Positions 8,779 through 17,110 are shown, numbered from the stretch's first letter. The stretch is 17,280 nucleotides of DNA from Glomus cerebriforme (GCA_003550305.1 QKYT01000665.1:1-17280); one strand, 5' to 3'. Numbers and translations are program-made. The notes: a model not told the origin generated them from the letters alone.

Positions 8779-10278
8779 TTACATATCTTTCAGCCGTTTA
8801 GATTTAGTAAATTTGTAAATAGTTGAAATAGTTGGTGCGTCAAAAGATTTAATATTTTTTATTTTATCCTCAATCAGTTCTTGGATATCAGTTGGTGCGT
8901 CAAAAGATTTAATTTTTTCTTTTTCATCCTTCTCAATCTTTTCAAACAGTTCTTTGATATTTTTTGCTATTTTATCATCCATATCCATATCTTTTTCTTG
9001 TTTATCTTGTATATTTCTCTGGTAATACCCCAAAATTTCTTTGTTATTTTTTTGATATTTGGCCGTATTAGTACTACTTGCACTTTTCAACAATTCCTGG
9101 ATTAGAATACCTTCCATCTCTTTATAAATTGAAGTTGAATCTATTGAATATCTCTCCGTAAAATCCCAGTCCCCTTTCTTGTAAAGCAGATCGAAAGTTA
9201 ACATGCCATTAGTATCCCGGTATAATGGAATAACTCTTTTTTTATTTAAAATTAAAAACTTAGAACAATAATCAATAAAATAATCTGCTGTATTTTTTTC
9301 ATTATCTTTTTTTTTATCATCTTTTAATGCTGAATTGGGAAGTTCAGTAAAGTATTGTGAAAATGTTTCATTTATTAAGTCCAAAAATGGCAAACTGTAA
9401 AATTTTGGGTTCGAATTGTGCTGTTTTGAATGTCGTGGTACTTCGTCCCAAGTTATTATATTATTATATTCGGCCATATCTTTCTTCAGTATTGATTTTT
9501 TAGTGTTTACGATTTTGCCAATCATCCATCTAAGGCTTTCTTCAGATACTTTTACATCGTGTGAAAAAGTTCCTCCTCCAACATCTATATGTTTTCCTGG
9601 AAACCAAATCTCTTCGAGTTTAGTATTTTCACTACTTTTAAATATCCGACAAGGTTCTAAAAGAGATAAATCTTCATGACTACTTAAAGCTTGATATGCA
9701 TTTTTAACTATTTCGGATACATTTTGATTATAGAATTTCAAATATTCAAATCCTTTTCCAATTGTGTACGTGGGTAAACCGTGAGCACCAACCGTATCCC
9801 ATACTCCAAGAAATTTAATAGTAGGATGTTTATGACTAAATGAATATTTAAATTTTTGAGACTCCTGTCCTTTCGGATCATGATTTGGATTTCTACTACG
9901 ATAAATCTCATAAGCGCGATTAATAAGTTCTTCGTTATTATATTTCAATATTCCACAATTGTATATCATTCCAGCAACACATCTTACGATGTAAGCACCA
10001 CGACTAAAACCAAAAAGCCATATTTTTTTACGTTTAAATTTATTATTTTCATCATTATACTGTTCGACTATCTTGGTGTAGATATATTTGATTTTATCAT
10101 CTAGTCCATTACCTAAGACTCCAGCTATACCGCTCATCCCCGGTTCATAAATAAAAGTATGGCCCCTTTCTTTTAATAACTCACTCAATCTATAAACATT
10201 TGTTTTAATAGTTGAGTTATCCCAAGTACCATCGCATAATGCAATAATATTTTCTTTGATTCTTTCTTCATCTCCCAT
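8779..10278 (-). CDS. DUF2235 (T6SS Tle1-like) alpha/beta-hydrolase
   Basis: Intact 499-codon, intronless gene. The ATG at 10276-10278 sits in a good eukaryotic context (A at -3, G at +4) and directly before the domain. Seen: the family opening IIALCDGTWDNS (residues 11-22), nucleophile elbow GFSRGAY with Ser92, GVWDTVGAHG with Asp161, and WFPGKHIDVGGG with His230. These match the DUF2235 pattern, in which Ser, Asp and His form an esterase/lipase-type triad; which Asp completes the triad here is inference. Known for the family: bacterial members include the type VI secreted phospholipase Tle1, and fungi carry stand-alone copies of unknown substrate. Residues from about 405 are Lys/Glu-rich and likely helical, ending in a duplicated KSFDAPT motif. 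No signal peptide or membrane segment, so probably cytosolic. Two related relics lie at 5995-6642 and 15001-15075. Confidence 0.93.
   Translation of the reverse strand: MGDEERIKENIIALCDGTWDNSTIKTNVYRLSELLKERGHTFIYEPGMSGIAGVLGNGLDDKIKYIYTKIVEQYNDENNKFKRKKIWLFGFSRGAYIVRCVAGMIYNCGILKYNNEELINRAYEIYRSRNPNHDPKGQESQKFKYSFSHKHPTIKFLGVWDTVGAHGLPTYTIGKGFEYLKFYNQNVSEIVKNAYQALSSHEDLSLLEPCRIFKSSENTKLEEIWFPGKHIDVGGGTFSHDVKVSEESLRWMIGKIVNTKKSILKKDMAEYNNIITWDEVPRHSKQHNSNPKFYSLPFLDLINETFSQYFTELPNSALKDDKKKDNEKNTADYFIDYCSKFLILNKKRVIPLYRDTNGMLTFDLLYKKGDWDFTERYSIDSTSIYKEMEGILIQELLKSASSTNTAKYQKNNKEILGYYQRNIQDKQEKDMDMDDKIAKNIKELFEKIEKDEKEKIKSFDAPTDIQELIEDKIKNIKSFDAPTISTIYKFTKSKRLKDM
8831..8913 (-). repeat. Direct repeat inside the DUF2235 gene tail
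   Basis: A 23-bp identical sequence occurs at 8831-8853 and 8891-8913, exactly 60 bp (20 codons) apart and in frame. It encodes the twin KSFDAPT motifs near residues 457 and 477. The matching reading phase and perfect identity indicate a recent in-frame duplication in the charged C-terminal tail. Confidence 0.9.
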
Positions 10279-10805
10279 TGATGAAAATTGAAAATGTAAT
10301 TGAAAAACAAATTATTTTATTACAAGAAATACTGAATAAAGTATATGTATGTAAAAAATTATCCAACTTGTGATCCGCCATATGATCATCTACATCCTAA
10401 TTTAGGTGTTTATCAATGACCATATTGTATCACTTGAGTCCGGTTTGTCAAACAATTTCCTTGATATGTACAGTATCATACATAAGAAAACCAATGAATG
10501 TTATCTAATCTTTTTTTCCTTTTTTTGTTAAAACATTATATGAATCATATACTCAGAATGACATCCAGAGATAATGATATATTTTATCGGGTAATTTTTC
10601 TCTTTATGGGCGTAAATCTAGTGATAATCATTTTATAAATATTATAGATATTATAGAACTTCTGATTAAAGAAATTATTTTCGCAATACAGATCATTTTG
10701 CCAAAGAAAAGATTATCTATACTTGCAAAAAAACCTGAAATTAGGATTTCTTTATTGATAATAAAATAAAACTTATTATTTGGCATACAAAATATTTTTT
10801 ATTTA
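10279..10805. other. Upstream spacer of the DUF2235 gene
   Basis: AT-rich, with no coding signal and no clear TATA box close to the ATG. It probably contains the promoter of the minus-strand DUF2235 gene, but I cannot point to specific sites. Confidence 0.4.
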
Positions 10806-10971
10806 CCCCAAAAAATTTTCGGTAACGTGACCTATGTTTATTTATCACTCCGCGTCACTTCTCCCAGCATTTTTTACGCCTAGTAAAACTTATTGTCACT
10901 ATTTGAACGGTACCATCACGTGTCAGTGCATAACTCTGGTCAAAAGTCACGTTACCGAAAATTTTTTGGGG
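10806..10971. mobile_element. 166-bp MITE with 26-bp perfect terminal inverted repeats
   Basis: The ends 10806-10831 and 10946-10971 are perfect inverted copies, starting CCCC, then A6, T4, then CGGTAACGTGAC. The interior is noncoding and relatively GC-rich and holds further CGTCAC and CACGTG-type motifs. Size, lack of coding and perfect ends fit a miniature inverted-repeat element. The base pair just outside also pairs (A and T). TA flanks the left end and TG the right, so a degraded TA duplication is conceivable, but no convincing target duplication is visible. The ends may carry binding sites, since ACGTGAC resembles bHLH half-sites. Confidence 0.85.
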
Positions 10972-12716
10972 TGCTCTTGGAAATTATATCTAAAAAAAAC
11001 TTGATGACGTCATTCTAAATTGTCTTAAAGTAAAACGAATGTATAATTCATTTTGTATACTTTCAGATTTACGATTTTCGAGTTTTCAATGTTTGAAATT
11101 TAGATAGAAATAGAAAGACACAAAGAAACCAATTAAATGATTATATTGCCCCAGCAAAAAAAAAATTATGATTATATATCATGAATTAATTATACTAGCT
11201 CGCTGCTTATGTAATCTCAAATGTATAATGCATAAACAATTCGTTGTAAAGTCGAAAATAAGTATTATGACTACACTAAACTAATAAAAAATTCTAAATA
11301 ACGCAAACCCCCACTTCGAAATTTCGTCTTAAATTCCTAAAATAATATCAACTATTCCATTTCATCTAAAGTTCTGAACTACATTCTTTTTACACTAACA
11401 TTTAATTACGTGTGTTACATTTGCGCCTGATCTATTCCATATTTTTTTTCGTAATTGTTTATAAATCGGATATGAAACTTTATCTTTTTTAATAAATCAC
11501 ATGAAAAATTTTTAAAATACAGTTTTTTCATTATTTTGAATAATATTTACTTGGCATTGATATCAATATTAGCTATAAATTTCTAATTACAAACAAATAA
11601 AAACTTTAAGCCACCTATTGATACCATGTAGGATCTAATTTTCCTGAGATTTTTTTTGTTTATATCACAGATTATTCCTGGAATATTTTTTATGTACACA
11701 ATTTACTATATTAGTTTAAGCCAACGGGTTACGACTAGGATTAAATTAAATTTTATTTTTGTATTAGGTTTGTTAATTATAATGGTACCGATTATTATAG
11801 TATGTTATCTGGAAAGTTTGGTTAAAATTTTTTGTATTTGCTTTATTCAATCAGTGTGAAGGTTCGAATTATAGCTATTGTACATTTGAATTTTTATAGT
11901 TGTCATTTTTTTTTTTTGTGTCATGACAGTTGCATCAATTGTCACATGACGTAACAAATGACTTTTGCGTTTTGCCGTATTGATTTTTAGAGACTTTTAG
12001 ACTTTACATAACCTTTTGATGTGACTCTAAACTTAATATGAATTTTTAATGCAAACTCTGCTTCAATATTTGCCTAATGCCAAAAGAAAACCTTTATTGT
12101 TATTATTTGATATATAAACAAATTAAATAATAGAAATTTGCCAGTGTATTTATAAATAAGATGTAATTTTTCAAAACTATGTGTAGTTATGTTAATGATG
12201 TACCGTAATATGAGACCGCATCATTATCAAGTGTCTGCACCTCTAATTATAGCAGATTCAATAATTAAATTGACTAACGAAACTATTTCATTATTGTTAA
12301 GCTTTAGAATTGATTTGTAATATACATTTTAAACATCTTAAACATATTAAACGAAATTATTCTTTTAATTTTAATAACCTAATTCAGACGAAAATGTTTC
12401 AGCGATTTTATTAATATAGTTGGTATTAAAGTTTGGCTATATAACCAAAACTTTTTCTTTCTCTCTATTTCTTATATTCTAAGGTTAGGTATTTAAATTA
12501 ATAATCACGCAGAACAAATAATTGAAAACCAGAATTTATAAAATTAGGATTTTAAAAAGCCTTTACAAAATTTATCTAAAATATGATGCAAATACAGCGT
12601 AAACATATTAATACAGAATTAATTTAACATGATAAAATAAAAATTCATTCTTATCTTTAAAGAATAAAATATAATGGTTTAATATTTATCAAAGAAAAAA
12701 TATATAAAACGTAATT
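10972..12716. other. Long AT-rich spacer, no confident gene
   Basis: A plus-strand 67-codon frame (11656-11859) encodes a hydrophobic peptide with two possible membrane spans (IIPGIFFMYTIYYISL and FIFVLGLLIIMVPIIIVCYL). It follows a pyrimidine-rich tract ending in CAG, so it might be an exon, but such peptides also arise by chance in T-rich DNA. An imperfect hairpin lies at 11920-11950. Nothing else is recognisable. Confidence 0.4.
11920..11950. repeat. Imperfect hairpin with E-box-like arms
   Basis: gtcatgacagttg (11920-11932) and caattgtcacatgac (11936-11950) are inverted copies, with a 2-base gap and one mismatch, around a 3-base loop. The arms contain CATGAC and CACATG motifs. It may be a protein-binding site or a decayed inverted-repeat element. 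Confidence 0.5.
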
Positions 12717-12941
12717 CTAATACATGATAATATTATTTAACATAATCTTTACATCTTTGATTCCATTATCTATAGTTTTTTTGCACCAATTAGCCGATTT
12801 ATCAACCTTTTTTATCAATTCCTTTACTAAATTGATAGCCTTCAATTTTACTTTGTGCCAATTTATTTCCACCTTCAGCTGCCTTTAAGTACCATTCAAA
12901 CGCTTTTTTTTCATTTTTATTAACTCCTTTACCATACTGAT

Positions 12942-14038
12942 AACAATATCCTAAATAATGCTGTCCTTGAGCATATCCTGCAGTAGCTGATTTCACATAC
13001 CATTCAAATGCTTTTGTCACATTTTTATCAACTCCTTTACCATATTGATAGCAATATCCTAAATTATATTGTCCTTTAATACATCCTGCAACAGCGGATT
13101 TCAAATACCATTCAAATGCTTTTTTTCATTTTTATCAACTCCTTTACCATATTGATAGCAATATCCTAAACTAAATTGGCCTTTAGCACATCCCGCAATA
13201 GCTGATTTTAAATACCATTCAAATGCTTTTGTTTCGTCTTTACCAATTCCTTTACCAAGTTTATAACAATTTCCTAAATTATTTTGTGCTATTGGATAAT
13301 TACCTTCAGCTGCTTTTAAGTATCATTCAAATGCTTTTGTTTCATCTTTATCAGTTCCTTTACCATACTGATAGCAATATCCTAAATTATATTGTCCTTC
13401 AATACATCCTGCAATAGCAGATTTCAAATACCATTCAAATGCTTTTATTTCATCTTTATAAATTCCTTTACCAAATAGATAACAATTTCCTAAATTGTTT
13501 TGTGCTATCGCGTGTTCACCTATAGCTGCTTTTAAGTAATATTCAAATGATTTTGTTTCATTTTTACCAATTCCCTTACCATACTGATAACAATATCCTA
13601 AACTAAATTGGCCTTCAGCACATCCAATAATAGCTGATTTAAAATACCATTCAAATGCTTTTGTTTCATCTTTATCAGTTCCTTTACCAAATCGATAACA
13701 ATTTCCTAAATTATTTTGTGCTATTGCATGGTTACCTTCAGCCGCTTTTAAATACCATTCAAATGCTTTCTTTTCATTTTTATCTGTTCCTATAGCATTT
13801 GCATAACAATATCCTAAATTATGTTGTCCTTCAACACATTTCGCATAAGCAGATTTCAAATACCATTCAAATGCTTTTATTTCATCTTTATCTGTTCCTG
13901 ACTTCCTGTACCATACTGATAACAATATCCTACATTACATTGCCCTTGAGCCCATCCCGCAACAGCTGATTTCAAATACCAACCAAATGCTTTTGTTTCA
14001 TATTTATTAATTCCCTTACTAAATCGATAATAATTTCC
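12942..14038 (-). repeat. 108-bp tandem array with 216-bp higher-order period
   Basis: The landmark decamers aacaatatcc, agcaatatcc, aacaatttcc and aataatttcc start at 12942, 13050, 13157, 13265, 13373, 13481, 13589, 13697, 13805, 13921 and 14029. All steps are 108 except one of 107 and one of 116, which mark the 1-base loss and the 8-base gain. Between 13157 and 13697 two unit types alternate (LGYCYQYGKG and LGNCYRFGKG-like), giving a 216-bp dimer period (13265, 13481, 13697). Confidence 0.92.
13893..13908. repeat. 8-bp imperfect duplication in the Sel1 gene, possible excision footprint
   Basis: On the plus strand tgttcctg is followed directly by acttcctg. The two copies differ only in the two bases at the junction. 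The flanking Sel1 units are 116 bp apart instead of 108, which shows directly that 8 bases were gained. The gain shifts the frame after CYQYGTG and ends the upstream reading frame within eight codons. Confidence 0.75.
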
Positions 14039-14772
14039 TAAATTATTTTGTGCCATCGAATTATTTTCTATTGCAAGTTTTAATTGATCTCTAAATCCTA
14101 ACCTTTCAAATTTATCTTGAGTATCTAGATATTCATTTTCAGATTTTAAAAACCATTTAAAGGCTTTTTCATAATTAATTTCTACACCATTTCCACTTTG
14201 ATAACAAATTNCCAAGTTGTATTGTGCATCTGNATCATCATTTTTAGCNAATTTTACAANCTTTAATAATTCATTTTGTTCATTGTTTTCTTTCTTATTT
14301 CGATTATAAATAAAACCTTNTATATCTAAAATTATATCTTTATAATAAAATAATGATAATAAATATTTCCCAATAATAATATTTTCATTTCTTAATAAAT
14401 CAAAAGTATCTTCATCTTTTATAATTTCATTATTAATAGNAAAATGATATAATTCTTTAGCTTTTTTCTTATCTAAATCACAACCAATACCAAATTGATA
14501 AAAAAATCCAATAAGACTTGTAAACCAAAAATTACTTTGTTCATGATTTTTCATTAATTCAAGAATTTTATTTGGATTTTTATTATCATTGATTATAAAA
14601 TAAAATTTTATCCATTCAATTGAAAATTTTTCAAAATTATTAAAATCATAATTTTTTGATAAAAATATTTTAAAAAATTTTTTAAAAAATTTTCATCATC
14701 TTTAGAAATTTTATTATTGATTTCTAATTTCAATTTTTTGATGATGGGTTCATTCAATAAATTAGATGTCAT

Positions 14773-15000
14773 TGTTGTTTTTTAATATTAAAAATAAAAA
14801 AAAAAAAACTAAAAAAAAAAAGGAATTTTTTTCAATAATGAATTCGGAATTAAAAATATTCCGGTTATATGCATGAGTACAACATTTGCTGATCAACCGT
14901 TGCTGATTAGCCAAATAAGTCTATGGTTGTAACCCAAATAATAAATAATTACACTGCACCAAATAAAGTTAATAAACAATTCGAACGTAGATATTTTAAT
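14773..15000. other. Spacer upstream of the Sel1 gene
   Basis: A-rich tract at 14790-14822, then unremarkable AT-rich sequence. Any promoter of the Sel1 gene would be here, but no specific site is evident. Confidence 0.4.
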
Positions 15001-15075
15001 TTTACTATCAAACTCTTGAGTTAAAGCTCCATCTACTATTTTGAGGTCATTTGTTCCTACTCCCCAATGTTATGA
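15001..15075 (-). pseudogene. DUF2235 gene fragment (third copy)
   Basis: The minus strand encodes WGVGTNDLKIVDGALTQEFD, corresponding to the PG(V/M) segment and the helix before the nucleophile elbow of DUF2235 proteins. The DNA at 15005-15060 aligns without large gaps to 6478-6533 of the DUF2235 pseudogene (shared string ctatcaaactcttgag, then taaagct, gtcattt, ttcc, actcc), where the same region reads ALAQEFDSEM in one frame. It does not align this well with the intact gene. No elbow or other DUF2235 blocks follow, so this is only a scrap, and the MITE at 15090 lies directly on its 5' side. Confidence 0.65.
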
Positions 15076-15089
15076 ATTCAGATCAATTT

Positions 15090-15428
15090 ATACATGTAGC
15101 CGAAACTTCCTAACAGTAAAGTCCGAATCCGAAAGTCCGAATCCTGAAACCGAAACTTGGCCGAAATCCGTAACTCTGGCCGAAAGTCAAAAAACTCTTA
15201 ATTCCGGCCGGCATTATTGGATTTATGTAACGTTACACTAAAGCAATAAAATTTTGTGTAACACATTTTAAATCTAAAAATTTTCGACTTGAAACTTTGT
15301 GTAACATAAATTTATAATGCCGGCCTAAATTAAGAAAAGACCGAAACTAGTTTCGGAAAGGGGGTAAACTGGCCGAAACTCCGAAACCGAAACTCTGCCG
15401 AAACTATGGGTGTTTCGGCTACATGTAT
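15090..15428. mobile_element. 339-bp inverted-repeat element with 10-bp target duplication
   Basis: The ends are perfect 17-bp inverted repeats (atacatgtagccgaaac at 15090-15106, complement at 15412-15428). They are flanked by the identical direct repeat agatcaattt (15080-15089 and 15429-15438), a clear target-site duplication. Inside, many CCGAAA-type motifs lie in both halves. A second, nested imperfect inverted repeat (about 15206-15238 with 15299-15325, sharing ggccggcattat and gttacac) surrounds the AT-rich centre. There is no coding capacity: the 66-codon frame from 15041 only reads through CCGAAA motifs. A 10-bp duplication fits Mutator-like elements (typically 8-11 bp), but the superfamily is inference. 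Confidence 0.88.
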
Positions 15429-15438
15429 AGATCAATTT

Positions 15439-15925
15439 CTATGGGCGCAGGCGTATATTTTATATAAAAGTTTTATACGTGAATTTTAAAAAATCATGTG
15501 CCTAAATAAATAAATACTGTATGTACAAAAAGTTTATTATATGGCTTTACATATTAGCATAGTAATCGCTATTTATTATAAATGTTGTATACAATAAAAT
15601 TATACTGCAATTTTTTTTTAAAAAAAAAATGAAAAAATGTTGTAATACAAATAGAAATAAAATTAGGATAATATAAAGATACATATTATATGAAAGAGAA
15701 TGAGCTATCAAATAATTCACAATTTCCCATTCCCTCACTTTTATATTAATCCAATGTTTAAACATTTTACTATAACTTGAGCCCATTTTATTCATTTCCT
15801 GTTTGTTCATCATTGAGGATTTATTACATGATGATGACTCTTCTTTGGCGTGTTTGAGCGAGGGCACAAAGCAGGGTACCAAGTAAGAGAACGATTATTA
15901 AACTTAAAAGATAATTCCATCGCTG
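15439..15925. other. Spacer, mostly noncoding
   Basis: Minus-strand open frames here (15547-15882 and the end of 15824-16009) follow the LINE fragment and may include its degraded continuation, for example a string MELSFKFNNRSLTW in one frame near 15880-15925. The rest is a Phe/Leu/Ile-rich product of T-rich DNA. No confident domain. Confidence 0.35.
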
Positions 15926-16009
15926 CGTCCATGTTATTTGTGTACGATATTCTATTCTTGGTATAATTACTGCATTCCATATATCATTTGTATGTCTGTA
16001 ATCCGCCAT
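15926..16009 (-). pseudogene. LINE reverse transcriptase fragment, post-catalytic (thumb) region
   Basis: The minus strand reads HTNDIWNAVIIPRIEYRTQI. This resembles the segment shortly after the RT fingers/palm in LINE-type elements of Glomeromycotina (a pattern of the kind YNxVxxPxIEYRxQxT). It lies downstream, in the same orientation, of the RT fragment at 16276-16471, but far closer than in a full element. The intervening palm, including the YxDD box, is missing. Probably one internally deleted copy. Confidence 0.5.
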
Positions 16010-16105
16010 ATACTGTACCTTTCCAAAATCAAAGTCTTCTATATTAGAAAATCATTAACTTATTTCGTAATTTTAATTGAATCAAATTTTGCTTGAAAAA
16101 ACTCT

Positions 16106-16122
16106 TTCTTCTTCTTCTTCTT
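16106..16122. repeat. (TTC)n microsatellite
   Basis: Five to six TTC units between the two LINE fragments. Read on the minus strand they give a short run of Glu codons. Confidence 0.8.
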
Positions 16123-16275
16123 TATTATAAATATATTTAATTAAATAATCTTCAGATAAATAAAAATACATAGTATCTTTTTATATTTTCATTGGATAAG
16201 GGAACAATTAAAAAGCAATATTGAAATAGTAGGATAATTACTAATTAAATTGTTATCAGTATAAAAATATGTTTC

Positions 16276-16471
16276 CATTTTCCATATTTCTCTATGTCAT
16301 AAGCTTTGATAAATCTTGAAAAAGAAGTCATAATTCATTGTTCCATTCTTTAGCATCTTCTATTATTTCAGTCATGATCCCAATTGGTTCAAAAGTAGAA
16401 GTTCCAGGGAGACTTGCGAATTGATTTCCTTTGANGACTTTATGTTGAATAAAANTTTTTGCTAAATGGTT
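16276..16471 (-). pseudogene. LINE-type reverse transcriptase fragment
   Basis: The minus strand reads KGNQFASLPGTSTFEPIGIM, then TEIIEDAKEWNNEL, then a TGA at 16328-16330 where Trp is expected. LLFQDLSKAYD follows, with a 1-base loss just before AYD. The LPG-ST block and FQDLSKAYD correspond to RT motifs up to motif A, whose Asp binds metal in active enzymes. The nonsense change, frameshift and lack of a downstream YxDD box show it is dead. It abuts the hAT-like relic at about 16475 in the same orientation, so one element probably inserted in, or recombined with, the other. Confidence 0.75.
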
Positions 16472-16476
16472 GTTNA

Positions 16477-17110
16477 ATATGCGAATCATGTAAAATTATA
16501 TGACATTTCTGAAAAATATTGTAATATTTTGCAGAATTCCATTTTATNAAAAGTTTTTCTTTACCAATTATTCCAGGAAAAATATTATCATCAAATATTT
16601 TACTTTGTCATAATAATCTCCTAAAGTATTAATCTCTTTTAATTCATATGTCATCATTTATTTTTCTGTTTTGGAAGTAATTTAGTATCAAATATACTTA
16701 ATTCATCATATAATTCAGAATTTGGAAACCTTTCCTTTAATGCCTCAATCATTGCTATTTAATAAAACTTGGAAAATTATCTATAATAATTCCATATGTA
16801 GGTTGCGCATCGTTATTTTCAATAAATCTTCAGATATAGCAACAATTGCAGCTTTCGAATGAGGTTTAAAATTAGAGTATGTTACATAATCATATTGAAA
16901 GACTTTAATTTCTAGTAATCTTTTGATAGCTGTTGTTAAATTAGCTAAAAACATTGTAGCTATTATTACAAAATCCTCTTTAATAATGGAATCAAGTTCA
17001 TTCTATGAAGTTAAAACTGAATCTATTATTTTAAAAGTATTTGCTACTACGTTTGATAATGAGAGCTATCTTGTTTTAACAATATTTAATACTTCTCAAA
17101 TAGGCACATT
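16477..17110 (-). pseudogene. hAT-like transposase relic
   Basis: Minus strand, using three frames in turn: R-stop-LSLSNVVANTFKIIDSVL (stop TAG 17066-17068 where the family has RWLS), another stop at 17003-17005, then FVIIATMFLANLTTAIKRLL, VFQYDYVTYSNFKPHSKAAI, NNDAQPTYGIIIDNFPSFIK, and ALKERFPNSELYDELSIFD. A weaker tail near 16480-16600 contains DDNIFPGIIG and KWNSAKYYNIF. This order (RWLS, a helix block ending in FQ-D-V, then a RFP...L-IFDP-like block) is typical of the RNase-H-fold transposase or domesticated ZMYM/DUF4371-like hAT proteins. The N-terminal zinc-finger part and the C-terminal dimerisation part are not visible. At least two nonsense changes and several frameshifts. Terminal repeats were not found. 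Confidence 0.7.

Larger units (their letters stand above)
12717..14772 (-). pseudogene. Sel1-like repeat protein gene, disrupted
   Basis: Minus strand, from an ATG at 14772 (MTSNLLNEPIIKK) to a TAG at 12717. After a non-repeat N-terminal part with FSIEWIKFYFIIND and NHEQSNFWFTSLIGFFYQFG come about 13 Sel1-like repeats of 36 residues. They follow AxxxLGxCYxxGKGxxKDxxKAFEWYLKAA, a pattern of TPR-like helix pairs that act as protein-binding scaffolds, often together with kinases in these fungi. Breaks: a frameshift in an A/T run at about 14660-14690, an 8-bp insertion at 13893-13908, a Trp TGG to TGA nonsense change at 13323-13325, a 1-base loss at about 13121-13129 (unit spacing 107 instead of 108), and a frameshift at about 12800-12816 before a coherent C-terminus (SANWCKKTIDNGIKDVKIML). 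The homopolymer breaks could be sequencing errors. The 8-bp insertion and the nonsense change are harder to dismiss, so I call it a pseudogene. Ambiguous bases lie at 14200-14450. Confidence 0.85.

Noticed and set aside
8881..10104. Plus-strand open frames at 8881-9105, 9416-9679 and 9856-10104
   Set aside because: Antisense shadows of the DUF2235 gene; their Phe/Ile/Ser-rich peptides have no domain.
8779..10278. Bacterial type VI secretion effector locus
   Set aside because: No VgrG, PAAR, immunity or secretion genes nearby. AT-rich spacers, an intron-bearing kinase relic and fungal repeat families surround it.
11868..11884. ggttcgaatt resembling a tRNA T-arm
   Set aside because: No matching acceptor, D or anticodon stems can be formed around it.
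13223..13417. Plus-strand Leu/Tyr-rich open frame over the Sel1 array
   Set aside because: Antisense translation of Sel1 repeats.
12942..14038. Regularly spaced repeats that could suggest a CRISPR array
   Set aside because: The 108-bp units are wholly coding and translate as Sel1 repeats. There are no short repeats with unique spacers, and the genome is eukaryotic.
15041..15241. Plus-strand 66-codon frame rich in Ser/Glu/Thr
   Set aside because: It is a read-through of CCGAAA-type motifs in the inverted-repeat element, not a gene.
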